From contig NZ_CWGJ01000010.1 of NCBI RefSeq assembly GCF_900000175.1, forward strand, positions 1 through 64,000: a DNA stretch of 64,000 bases. Direction: 5' to 3'. Position numbers and translations under genes: made by a program. This document shows, piece after piece, positions 1 to 7,996 of this stretch; position 1 is the stretch's first letter; every line of letters starts with the position of its first letter. This stretch comes from Estrella lausannensis. Lineage in GTDB: Bacteria > Chlamydiota > Chlamydiia > Chlamydiales > Criblamydiaceae. The notes below the pieces were generated by a model. The model worked only from the letters and a program-made list of their open reading frames with translations. It was not told the origin of the DNA and did not search any database.

Positions 1-2
1 AA

Positions 3-194
3 GCAGCTCTTAACGCCCTGGCAAAACAGATCGCACAAGATTTAGGCATTCCATTGACTTCGCAAGGTGGAGGGCATCCCTATGGCAAAGATCTTATGGC
101 TCTTGGAGGGCCAGCCCCTTATGAATACTCCGATGGTAGTGGAGGACTTCAAAAGAGTGGCGTTTATATCATTAAGAGTGCTCGGATCGATTAG
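3..194 (+). CDS. C-terminal end of an unidentified protein (partial)
   Basis: An open frame enters from the left edge and ends at TAG 192-194, giving 63 visible residues rich in Gly, Pro and Tyr (it contains GGGHPYGKDLMALGGPAPYEY). I do not recognise a family. It is followed directly by an inverted-repeat element. The real gene starts outside the window, so its function cannot be judged. Confidence 0.45.
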   Translation, partial: AALNALAKQIAQDLGIPLTSQGGGHPYGKDLMALGGPAPYEYSDGSGGLQKSGVYIIKSARID

Positions 195-289
195 CAATCC
201 CCTACACCTAGGTGAGGGCAGAGATTTCGATGCATTTCAGGCCTAAGGATCGCCGATCAAGAGGTCGAGGGTGACGGCAGCACCCTCCT

Positions 290-469
290 TATACCGAAAG
301 TGTCTCAAAATTTGTTTTTTGGCAAAGAGAAAGCTCTCGCGATTGAATGATCGTAAGCCACCTAATATTAGAAGTCACCTAATATTAAAGAAATGGGGCG
401 GCTTACGATCATTCAATCCTGAGACTTTCTCAAAGCCAAAATCCCAAGTTTTGAGATACTTTCGGTATA
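290..469. repeat. Full-length ~180-bp inverted-repeat element (MITE-like), copy 1
   Basis: The ends are TATACCGAAAGTGTCTCAAA and its near-perfect inverse ending ...CTTTCGGTATA. Inside, 341-359 and 400-418 form a second perfect 19-bp inverted repeat around a CACCTAATATTA core. The two terminal A/T dinucleotide flanks fit a TA target site. It is one of the two longest copies of a family found repeatedly in this window. No transposase is encoded in it. Confidence 0.85.
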
Positions 470-690
470 GCTCATCATCCGGCTTTTTGATGGCTGAGGT
501 GGTGAAAAGAGCGAAGGGGTGGTGTTTGTCGAAAGCTAGCCAAAAACTTAAAACCTTAATGCCGCACAGATAATCATCTAAAAAAACGGTAGGTATTTGC
601 AAGTCCGGTTCCGTAAAACCACTCCGTGACGTGCGGTTTTGCAGCTATTGATGTATCACTTCTCGGGGGATTTCCAGCAGGGGCAAACCG
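470..690. other. Intergenic stretch with no supported gene
   Basis: Short frames here run into the repeat element and have no ribosome-binding site or recognisable domain. A weak AAAACC/GGTTTT hairpin lies at about 613-640, downstream of the minus-strand gene that ends at 691; it could be its terminator but the stem has mismatches. Confidence 0.4.
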
Positions 691-1701
691 TTAATGGCCA
701 AGCCGGATCTCTTTTTTGATCCTGTCGATGAGCGGCTTTTTGGCTTCTCGGTATTTTTCTCCCTCTTCCGGATAGCGGAGAGCTGCCTGTTTTTTAATGG
801 AGGCATAAAGAGCCCTTTCAGCAGGGTGGTCTCGCAAATAATTGCGGAAATCAATGAGTTCATCCCACTCTGGGCAGCCCTCCGGCAGCAGATGGAGATG
901 ATAGAGGTTGTACGGGCCCCGCAAGTCTTTCAGATAGGCTTTAAAAAAGCGCCTCTCGCCACTGCTGCCTGATAAGTTGAAGGCGTAGCCGAGGTCTTCG
1001 ATCGCCTTCTCGGCATTTTTCAGATCATCGATAGGACAGCAAACGGCCAGGTCGATGATGCCTTTGCCTCCCAGATCAGGAACTGCCGTACTGCCCACAT
1101 GTTCAACCAGCGTCTTGTGTGGTAAAACTGCCAGGAGACGATCTTTTTCTTGGGTGAAGAGATTGGGGAAGTGCCGAGAGTAGTCTTTGTAGGCATATTT
1201 TTTTGTCAGCAGATAGATGTCGGTGTAAACCCCCAAGAAAAGAGAGCTTTTGACTCTCTTCATCCCTAACCTCTTTGCCAGCTTTATGCTGCGGAGGTTT
1301 TCCGGCTCGATGAGGGCGATCAGGCAATTTAGGTCGAGTGTCTTAAATGCCCAATCGGAAATGCACCTCGTAGCCTCAAAGGCAAGACCTTTGCCCCAGT
1401 ATTTTGGCAAAAGGCGGTACCCGAGCTCTTTGTGGATCTCGCCGTCGATCTCCCATTGCTTGATGCCGGCAAAGCCGATCACTGCCTTGGATGACTTTTC
1501 CTCCAGTGCGAAAAGTCCGAAACCATGCTCTTGATAATCCTGGCGCAGCTTTGCAAAAAGCACATCCACATCGGCATCATTTGCCGGCCCTTTCAAAGAA
1601 AAGCGCATCACCTCGGGATCTTGTACAAGGGATTTAAAGGCTGCTCGGTCATCCTCCCGGAACCAGCGGATGGTCAGACGGGCCGTCTCAGCAATCAACA
1701 T
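691..1701 (-). CDS. GNAT acetyltransferase fused to a GrpB/UPF0157 domain
   Basis: The protein has 336 residues. Residues 1-168 read as a RimJ/RimL-type N-acetyltransferase (opening LIAETARLTIRWFREDD; ELGYRLLPKYWGKGLAFEA around 92-110 is the acetyl-CoA loop and helix). Residues 170-330 read as a GrpB domain with its signature EHVGSTAVPDLGGKGIIDL at 200-218. GrpB belongs to the nucleotidyltransferase-like fold. Both domains usually occur as separate proteins. The ATG directly abuts the inverted-repeat element, so no Shine-Dalgarno is visible; the start is kept because the acetyltransferase domain begins at once. The substrate is unknown. Confidence 0.85.
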   Translation of the reverse strand: MLIAETARLTIRWFREDDRAAFKSLVQDPEVMRFSLKGPANDADVDVLFAKLRQDYQEHGFGLFALEEKSSKAVIGFAGIKQWEIDGEIHKELGYRLLPKYWGKGLAFEATRCISDWAFKTLDLNCLIALIEPENLRSIKLAKRLGMKRVKSSLFLGVYTDIYLLTKKYAYKDYSRHFPNLFTQEKDRLLAVLPHKTLVEHVGSTAVPDLGGKGIIDLAVCCPIDDLKNAEKAIEDLGYAFNLSGSSGERRFFKAYLKDLRGPYNLYHLHLLPEGCPEWDELIDFRNYLRDHPAERALYASIKKQAALRYPEEGEKYREAKKPLIDRIKKEIRLGH

Positions 1702-1748
1702 ATACCGAAAGTATTTTGAAATTTTGTTTTGGCACGCAGAGAACTCTC
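1700..1748. repeat. Partial inverted-repeat element, copy 2
   Basis: It starts TATACCGAAAGT and continues with an A/T tract and a GGCA..AGAG..CTCTC interior like the left half of the 290-469 element. The matching right end is missing. The element forms the 5' flank of the GNAT-GrpB gene and touches its ATG. Confidence 0.65.
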
Positions 1749-1835
1749 CATAAACAGACTCTAAATGACATCTTTATTTAATTGTCTCTATTCGCCATTT
1801 TAATTCACATTCTTTAATTAAGAGAGTGACTCCAT

Positions 1836-2900
1836 ATGACCGTCTCAATCCTTTCATTGGCAACCAAGGTGCCTGAGGCATCGCTGAACCGGGAGACATT
1901 TGTCCAGCGTCTCCAAAACCATCTTTCTCTCTCTCCCGAGGAGGCGCATTTTCTTAAGAAGGTCGTCAGAGGAACTTCTATAGAAAAGCGGCATTCTGTC
2001 GTTGCGGACATGTTCAATCCCGATTCCTTTCCCTCAGTCGGTCAAGAAACATCTGCCCGTTCCTTGCTTTATCAGAGCGTAGCGCCTGCCCTTGCAGAAG
2101 ATGTTTCTAGGGCAGCGGTGGAATCTTGGGGTGGAAATGTTGAGGCGATCACCCATGTGATCTCTGTCTCTTGCACAGGTTGCATCGCTCCCGGTATAGA
2201 ATTTCTGCTCGTAGACCGCCTCGGCCTTTCGAGGAGCGTGGAGCGTCTGGGAATCAATTTCATGGGCTGTTTTGGAGCGTTCAAGGGTCTCGCGGTCGCA
2301 AAAGCGCTAGCGCTAGAAAATCCTAAAAACCGCGTCTTGCTGGTATGCACCGAGCTTTGTTCCCTCCATTTTCAGCATGCGAGTACGAAAGAGACATTGG
2401 TTGCCAATTCCCTCTTTGGTGATGGCGCTGCGGCAGTGGTCGTTGGAGCTTTGGCGACATCGAATGAAAAGCCCCTTTTGTCTCTCAAGGGGCAAGCCTC
2501 GCTGGCGCTTCCGGGTTCGCTGGACCTGATGACATGGAGCGTTGGCGACACCGGTTTTAAAATGGAGCTCAGCCCGAAGGTCCCCGAGGCGATCGGAGAA
2601 TATATCGTGCCCTTTTCTAAAAAATTGGCAGCACCCCATACCGATTTTCACGAGTGCACATTCGCCGTGCATCCGGGCGGCAGGGCGATTGTGGAAACTG
2701 TGGCTAAAGCCTGCTCGTTGAACGAGAGCCAGCTGGAAGCTTCCTGGAGTGTTCTCAGGCAGTATGGTAACATGTCGAGTCCGACCTTTCTTTTTGTGTT
2801 GGATGAAGTGTTGAAGAAAAAGAGCGACTCGCCCTGGGTTCTTGGTCTCGGCTTCGGCCCCGGACTCTCCATCGAGGGTTTGCTACTGAAGAGGGAGTAG
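1836..2900 (+). CDS. Type III polyketide synthase (chalcone/stilbene synthase-like)
   Basis: The 354-residue length is normal for the family. The expected Cys-His-Asn triad is visible: Cys145 in MGCFGAFKGL, His279 in FAVHPGG, and Asn312 in YGNMSSPT. The C-terminal GFGPGLSIEG (339-348) is the family's cyclisation-pocket loop. Such enzymes extend an acyl-CoA starter with malonyl-CoA and cyclise the chain to resorcinols, phloroglucinols or alkylpyrones. A methyltransferase follows after 4 bp and an FAD oxidoreductase overlaps that one, so the product is probably methylated and reduced or hydroxylated. Starter unit and product cannot be read from sequence. Type III synthases are not part of the classical chlamydial gene set, so horizontal origin is likely. 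Confidence 0.93.
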   Translation: MTVSILSLATKVPEASLNRETFVQRLQNHLSLSPEEAHFLKKVVRGTSIEKRHSVVADMFNPDSFPSVGQETSARSLLYQSVAPALAEDVSRAAVESWGGNVEAITHVISVSCTGCIAPGIEFLLVDRLGLSRSVERLGINFMGCFGAFKGLAVAKALALENPKNRVLLVCTELCSLHFQHASTKETLVANSLFGDGAAAVVVGALATSNEKPLLSLKGQASLALPGSLDLMTWSVGDTGFKMELSPKVPEAIGEYIVPFSKKLAAPHTDFHECTFAVHPGGRAIVETVAKACSLNESQLEASWSVLRQYGNMSSPTFLFVLDEVLKKKSDSPWVLGLGFGPGLSIEGLLLKRE

Positions 2901-2904
2901 GGTC

Positions 2905-3594
2905 ATGTGGCAGCGAGAACGCTCGAACGAACAGGAAATTTTAGATCTGGGGCCTCTTTATTACACACAAGAGGAGTACGCGCTTTGTTTAAAGCATTTG
3001 AGCCGGATCAACCAATTGCTTGGCGGCTACCGGGCAGTCAGAAAGGCGCTTAAAGGATCGAACCCCCGCTCCATTCTTGAGGTAGGTATGGGGGGCGGAG
3101 GACTGTCTAGAAGGTTAAGCCGCTGGTTTCCGAATGCCAGCGTTTTGGGGGTGGATATCAATCCTGAAGCAGTTGCCTACGCTCGTGCCATGATGCCCCA
3201 AGGCCAAAGTAACTTGTCCTTCGAGTTGCAAAAGACAAAGTCCCTGCCTTACAGGGAAGGAGCGTTCGATGTGGTCACAACGATGCTGGTTACCCATCAT
3301 ATGGATGACGAGGAGTTGATCGACTTTTTGAAAGAGAGCTACAGAATCGCTTCTTCGCTTGTGGTCATCAATGATTTGCAAAGGCACCTCTTGGCGTATG
3401 TGGCCTTTTCGGTAGTGGCACCGCTTCTCTTTCCCAGCCGGCTGATATGGCACGATGGCAGACTATCCATAAGACGCTCTTTCAAAAGAGGGGATTGGAT
3501 CCGTCTTCTTAAAAAGGCTGGATTTCAAGAGGGGCAATACAAGCTCAGCTGGAACTTCCCATTCCGCTGGACATTAACGCTGGTGAAGCAATGA
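2905..3594 (+). CDS. Class I SAM-dependent methyltransferase of the polyketide cluster
   Basis: The protein has 229 residues. Motif I is ILEVGMGGGGLSRRL (about 58-72), followed by the acidic strand VLGVDINPEAV that binds the ribose of S-adenosylmethionine. VVTTMLVTHHM corresponds to the post-II region. Its start lies 4 bp after the polyketide synthase stop and its stop overlaps the next gene by 4 bp (ATGA), so the three genes are surely co-transcribed and probably coupled in translation. The likely role is O- or C-methylation of the polyketide; this is inference from position. Confidence 0.87.
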   Translation: MWQRERSNEQEILDLGPLYYTQEEYALCLKHLSRINQLLGGYRAVRKALKGSNPRSILEVGMGGGGLSRRLSRWFPNASVLGVDINPEAVAYARAMMPQGQSNLSFELQKTKSLPYREGAFDVVTTMLVTHHMDDEELIDFLKESYRIASSLVVINDLQRHLLAYVAFSVVAPLLFPSRLIWHDGRLSIRRSFKRGDWIRLLKKAGFQEGQYKLSWNFPFRWTLTLVKQ

Positions 3595-4658
3595 AAGCAG
3601 ATTGTTTGATTATCGGTGGAGGCGTTGCGGGCCTGTCCGCTCTGAATCGGTTGATCGACAGGGGAGTCCGGGCTGTCTTGCTTGAAGAACGCTCCTTTCC
3701 GGCGCATAAGATGTGCGGCGAATTCATCTCTCCGGAGGCTTTGCCGCTCTTGAAACAATGGGACATTGAACCGGCGGCCGCGATCTCTTCGGTGTGTCTT
3801 GTGTCTCCGCGTTCTGATTTATATATCCCGCTTAAAGAGTGTGCAGGCGGCCTTTCGCGTTACCTGCTCGATGATGCCCTGGCCAGGAGGGCCATTGAAA
3901 GGGGAGCGGAGGTTGTTTGCGGCGTTAAAGTCCTTGGCGTAGAGGGGCCTCAAGGGGCCGAGGAGCCCTATCGAGTTCAACTCGATTCGGGAGTTGTCTT
4001 TGAGGCCAAGACACTAATTGTCAGCACGGGGCGTTTGCCTGGATCTTACACCACTTCTTCGCAGCCCGCCTTTTGTTATGTGGGTGCCAAGGCTCACTTT
4101 GAAGGGATCGACTGCGGGGAGCAGCTTACGATGTACCTGATGAAAGGGGCCTATTTTGGCATGGCCTCTGTGGCTCCCGGTACCGTGAATGTAGCAGGGC
4201 TCATTTCCTGCTTAAGCCAAGAGGCGCTGAATCCCCGCGAGACATTCCACCAGTTTTTTGAGAGCAGCCGCGCCTTGCCGCTGCAAAGAGCTCTAAAATC
4301 GGGAAAGCTGTTGTTTAAAGAGTGGATGGTCGGGCCGGTTCCGGAGTTTGGGATTCGTCCGCAGTCTCCCTGGCCGTCTGCTTATTTTGTTGGCGATGCC
4401 AAAGGAGTAATACCACCCGCTGCCGGTGGCGGGCTGTCGATGGCGCTCTCGTCCGGCGTTCTGGCTGCCGATTGCGCCCTGGAAGGGGATGCCAAATCCT
4501 ACGACCAGCGCTGGAATGAGCGGTACAGACGAAGAATTTTTAAAGGGAAGCTTTTGCACCGCCTCTTCTTAAATCCGCTTCTTCTCCCGATGGCTGCACC
4601 TTTGGTCCGGATGATACCGGGAGCTGGAGAGAGACTGTATAGGATGACTCGCAGCTAG
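3591..4658 (+). CDS. FAD-dependent oxidoreductase (geranylgeranyl-reductase/monooxygenase fold)
   Basis: The protein has 355 residues. The N-terminal dinucleotide-binding motif is DCLIIGGGVAGLSALNRL, then LLEERSFPAHKMCGEFISP, typical of the geranylgeranyl reductase/para-hydroxybenzoate hydroxylase superfamily. The second FAD motif YFVGDAKGVIPPAAGGGLSMAL lies near 265-286. It overlaps the upstream methyltransferase by 4 bp. In cluster context it would hydroxylate or reduce the polyketide or a lipid tail. No redox partner is present in the window. Confidence 0.87.
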   Translation: MKADCLIIGGGVAGLSALNRLIDRGVRAVLLEERSFPAHKMCGEFISPEALPLLKQWDIEPAAAISSVCLVSPRSDLYIPLKECAGGLSRYLLDDALARRAIERGAEVVCGVKVLGVEGPQGAEEPYRVQLDSGVVFEAKTLIVSTGRLPGSYTTSSQPAFCYVGAKAHFEGIDCGEQLTMYLMKGAYFGMASVAPGTVNVAGLISCLSQEALNPRETFHQFFESSRALPLQRALKSGKLLFKEWMVGPVPEFGIRPQSPWPSAYFVGDAKGVIPPAAGGGLSMALSSGVLAADCALEGDAKSYDQRWNERYRRRIFKGKLLHRLFLNPLLLPMAAPLVRMIPGAGERLYRMTRS

Positions 4659-4663
4659 CCCAA

Positions 4664-5335
4664 TCATTGAGTGTGAACGCTCGGGTATACTTTTTGGCCG
4701 ATACTCTTTACGATTTGATTAACCGACACCTTGCTCGTGTCAAACTCTAGATCATAGCTGACGCCTCTATGCACAGATAAAAATTGCGCTCTGGCAGACC
4801 CGATCATCCGGTCGCCTCGTGCGCGCTCTCTCTCTTCAAGCACAGGCAGGGGAGTATGAATCCCAATGTAGATCACCTGGTAACCTCGTAGTGCCTCTCG
4901 CCAGGCATCCACACCCTCTTTGCCGAAGGCGATGTCGTCAATGATGATGAAGTAGCCGCTCTCAGCCATCAGCTGAACGATCTGTTTGAGCGTCTCGCTC
5001 ACTTTTTTGGCAAAAGGGCCTATCTGAAGAAGCTGCATAGGCTTACCATCGATGTCTGTGGCAGCCTTCCAGCTAAATCCATGAGACGCCTCGCCCCCTG
5101 TCCAGTCGTTCACTTTTTCCGGCATCATGTTGATGAGCTGGTCAATCCCTACATGAAGATAGGGGTCCTTTAATGTGTGCTGCAGTTGTTTAATCAGCGT
5201 GCTTTTGCCTGAGCTCGAAGGGCCATTGATGTAGATAATCTGATAAAGAGCCTTTTCTGTTTTGGGTAGAATATCTCCTCCAACAACCGGGTGAGAAAAA
5301 AGGCAAAGAAAATCGAGGAAATACTGGATAACCAT
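4664..5335 (-). CDS. Chloramphenicol phosphotransferase-like P-loop kinase
   Basis: From this start the protein has 223 residues. The P-loop is NGPSSSGKST (about 37-46), followed by LHVGIDQLINMMPE and IIIDDIAFG, the pattern of the CPT family (chloramphenicol 3-O-phosphotransferase and relatives of unknown substrate). The ATG at 5335 is preceded by AAAGGAAGAGCT, a good ribosome-binding site, so longer in-frame starts overlapping recQ are not needed. It lies 17 bp downstream of the RecQ gene on the same strand. It may be a resistance enzyme or a kinase for another small molecule; sequence alone does not decide. Confidence 0.75.
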   Translation of the reverse strand: MVIQYFLDFLCLFSHPVVGGDILPKTEKALYQIIYINGPSSSGKSTLIKQLQHTLKDPYLHVGIDQLINMMPEKVNDWTGGEASHGFSWKAATDIDGKPMQLLQIGPFAKKVSETLKQIVQLMAESGYFIIIDDIAFGKEGVDAWREALRGYQVIYIGIHTPLPVLEERERARGDRMIGSARAQFLSVHRGVSYDLEFDTSKVSVNQIVKSIGQKVYPSVHTQ

Positions 5336-5352
5336 AGCTCTTCCTTTCAAAT

Positions 5353-7398
5353 TTATATAAATCCTGTTTGTCCAAGGCGCCATTTGACGGCTGCCACAGT
5401 GACAGGGATGATTGGATTTTTTAGGCTTTTTCTTAAAGCGCGCGCCGCTTCTTTGATTGTCGATCCCGAGCCGACATAGTCATCGAGGAGAAGAATCGCC
5501 CCGTGCGGCACAAGGTCTGTGCTGAGAGCTCTCATTTTTTCATGCACGTTGGCTGCGCGTTGGTCGTTATTGAGAAGATCTCCCTGTCTTTTCTCCGGCA
5601 AACTCTCAAAATGAAGAACCTCTTCCAGTAGGGGGATTTGCAGCTGTTCAGAAAGAGCTTTGGCAAAGGGGAGCCTTCCCATCCATGTCCTGGAAGGAAT
5701 CGCGATGATGGATGTGACGGGAAGAGCCAGGCTCTTGATTTTCGCTTTCATGAGGTTGAGAATCTCTTCGTCGACATCTTCCCTTATAGCCCGCTCCCGC
5801 ATGAAACGGATAAATTCCGGGGGGCGCATCTTGCCGTCGAAGAGGCTGAACCCTTGAGAAGTTTTGTGTACCCGCATTTCTGCAATGGGCAGCGTCCTTT
5901 GCCTAAGCCAGCGGTTTGCAGCCTCTTTGTCGGCAGTGATGTCGAATTTAACCTTAAGACAAACGTCGCAGCGGCCGCATGCGCTCGCCTCTAAGTCTCC
6001 GAGCGCTTCCCTTAAGACTTCCATCCGGCATTGATTGCCCTCGGCGTAGCCCAAGATCTTATTCAACTCCTCCGTTTTGACCCGGTGCTGCGTTTGATAG
6101 CGGCTTAAGTCGAGACTGCCACAGGAGTCCACTTTGCGGTAGACCTGGGTGCCTTTAACACTTGTCTTGCTCAAAAAAATCTGTTCGATCAATTCGGCAA
6201 TAACGAGCGTTACCCGTGTGGGATGCAGGCCTGTTGCCCTTTTGATCCCGGTCAGATTGAGAGGTGTCTCCGCTTTGGATACAGCCTCCAACACCCGCTC
6301 AAAATCCTCTTCGGAAGGGAGGGCCGAATCGATAAAATAGTCCTGCACGGCGCGATCGGCCTTATCGTAGAGAAGGATCCCTTCCGCTCTTTCACCATCC
6401 CTGCCGGCGCGGCCGACCTCCTGATAGTAGGCTGTGATTGATCCGGGAATGTCGAAATGGATGATGAAGCGCAAGTCCTTTTTGTCGATGCCCATCCCGA
6501 GGGCTGTCGTAGCGGCGATCGCGCGGTACTCGCTTAGGGCAAACGCTTTTTGCAAAGATCGTTTTTCCTCGGATGCCAGGCCGGCATGATAGGCGGCGAT
6601 GGACACGCCTTGTTCTTTAAGAAACTCGGCGATCATCTCAGCGTTTTCCCGCGTCGCGGCATAGATGAGGCCGCTTCCCTGCTGTTTTTCAAGCAGGGCT
6701 TTGCAGAGGCTGAGTTTTGCTGCCATTCCTTGGACTGATACAACCGACAAATGGATGTTGGGCCTGTCCATCTTTTCTCGGAATATGGCAAGAGGTGCTG
6801 TGGTGGTGGAGAGCTGCCGCATGATGTCTTGCTCGACTCTTTCGTTGGCGGTCGCTGTCAGCGCCAGCACTTTCAATTGGGGATTGACTTCAGCGAGCGC
6901 CAGGCAAAAATCGAGGATGCGGCGGTAGCTCGGACGAAAATCATGCCCCCAGGTTGAGATGCAATGGGCTTCATCGATGACAAGTAACTGAATAGGTAAA
7001 GAGAGGAGATACTGAAAGCGGTCGATATGATCCAGCTGCTCAGGGGCGGCAAAGAGAATCTGAATCAAGCCTTTAGAGGCCATTTCCCTGGCTTTGGCGT
7101 TCTCTTCCTCTGTCTGGTCGCTGTTAATGGAAGCAGCTTCGATATTAAATCGTTCTGTCAGTTGATCAACTTGATCGCGCATCAGCGCTAAGAGGGGGGA
7201 TACAACAAGCGTTAGGCCACCCACTAAGCAGGATGGAAGCTGGTATAACAGCGATTTTCCATAGCCTGTGGGCTGGATGCACAGCAGGCGCCCTCTTTCA
7301 AAGAGGGTCTCTATCGCTTCTGCCTGTCCCGGGCGAAACGAATCCATTTTAAACTGGGAACGGAGTGTGCTAAGGAGTTTTTCGCGCGTAATTTCCAT
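5353..7398 (-). CDS. recQ: RecQ-family DNA helicase with C-terminal phosphoribosyltransferase domain
   Basis: The protein has 681 residues. The helicase core has Walker A PTGYGKS (43-49), the DEAH box at 142-145 with the RecQ-typical HCISTWGHDFRPSY aromatic loop, and QEVGRAGRDG at 326-335. The RecQ zinc cysteines are Cys457, Cys474, Cys477 and Cys480. There is no HRDC domain. Instead residues ~555-681 resemble a ComF-like phosphoribosyltransferase: RQGDLLNNDQRAANV (604-618) and the PRPP loop LLLDDYVGSGST (636-647). RecQ unwinds DNA in recombination and fork repair. The added domain suggests sensing or use of PRPP/nucleotides, which is inference. Confidence 0.92.
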   Translation of the reverse strand: MEITREKLLSTLRSQFKMDSFRPGQAEAIETLFERGRLLCIQPTGYGKSLLYQLPSCLVGGLTLVVSPLLALMRDQVDQLTERFNIEAASINSDQTEEENAKAREMASKGLIQILFAAPEQLDHIDRFQYLLSLPIQLLVIDEAHCISTWGHDFRPSYRRILDFCLALAEVNPQLKVLALTATANERVEQDIMRQLSTTTAPLAIFREKMDRPNIHLSVVSVQGMAAKLSLCKALLEKQQGSGLIYAATRENAEMIAEFLKEQGVSIAAYHAGLASEEKRSLQKAFALSEYRAIAATTALGMGIDKKDLRFIIHFDIPGSITAYYQEVGRAGRDGERAEGILLYDKADRAVQDYFIDSALPSEEDFERVLEAVSKAETPLNLTGIKRATGLHPTRVTLVIAELIEQIFLSKTSVKGTQVYRKVDSCGSLDLSRYQTQHRVKTEELNKILGYAEGNQCRMEVLREALGDLEASACGRCDVCLKVKFDITADKEAANRWLRQRTLPIAEMRVHKTSQGFSLFDGKMRPPEFIRFMRERAIREDVDEEILNLMKAKIKSLALPVTSIIAIPSRTWMGRLPFAKALSEQLQIPLLEEVLHFESLPEKRQGDLLNNDQRAANVHEKMRALSTDLVPHGAILLLDDYVGSGSTIKEAARALRKSLKNPIIPVTVAAVKWRLGQTGFI

Positions 7399-7401
7399 AG
7401 G

Positions 7402-7989
7402 TTAATTTCTCTTAAATACTTTCAAAAGGAAGTGACGGTTCATTTTTTTGTTAAAGATGCGGTGAGTTTCCAGCTCATTGAAATGGGGAGAGAAAAGAGG
7501 CGCCAATTCCGCTTCTGTATAAAGGGCAAAGTAGCGGTCTCTGCCTGCCTTGGTGGGATCTTCAAATCCATCACCTGTTCCTTCGATGAAGCTGACGACG
7601 AAAAGTCCCTTGTCCTCAAGCAGGCCATGAATCTTGTGGATTACAGCCGGAAGCTCCTCTTTGGGAACGTGGATCAGCGAGGAGATAGCGAGGGCAGAAT
7701 CAAATTTTTCGTCCGATTGAAAATTTTGAATCGAGGAGGTGTGAACATCTAACCCTTTGGAGCGCGCTTTGAGAGCGAGTTTCTCCGCCGGTTCGCAAAG
7801 GACCAAGGAGCAGTTGCAATTCTCTTTTAGCCAAAGGGCTAAGGCTCCGCCGCCGGATCCGATCTCCAACACCCTTCTTCCAAGGAAGTGCCTCTTCAAG
7901 ATCTCAGGCAACAGCGGATCGAAAGGAATCTTATCGAATGCTTCTTCGTTGTTGTTGTAAAACTCGGCGTTGATCTTGTCGATGGACAT
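7402..7989 (-). CDS. SAM-dependent methyltransferase
   Basis: The protein has 195 residues from the ATG at 7989 (MSIDKINAEFYNNN). Motif I is VLEIGSGGGALALWL, followed by the acidic strand LVLCEP, and ALAISSLIHVPKEEL as the post-motif region. A longer frame to 8070 exists only because it overlaps the end of the ogt gene; the domain begins at the chosen start. It sits between recQ (3 bp away) and ogt on the same strand. The substrate is unknown. Confidence 0.8.
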   Translation of the reverse strand: MSIDKINAEFYNNNEEAFDKIPFDPLLPEILKRHFLGRRVLEIGSGGGALALWLKENCNCSLVLCEPAEKLALKARSKGLDVHTSSIQNFQSDEKFDSALAISSLIHVPKEELPAVIHKIHGLLEDKGLFVVSFIEGTGDGFEDPTKAGRDRYFALYTEAELAPLFSPHFNELETHRIFNKKMNRHFLLKVFKRN

Positions 7990-7996
7990 AACTGAC

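Noticed and set aside
271-602. Two overlapping frames of 75-100 codons on opposite strands
   Set aside because: Both are produced by the inverted-repeat element and its flank; no ribosome-binding site and no family resemblance.
601-645. Possible group II intron end (GTCCGGTT ... GTGCGGTTTT)
   Set aside because: Only a short resemblance; no domain V stem or reverse transcriptase nearby.
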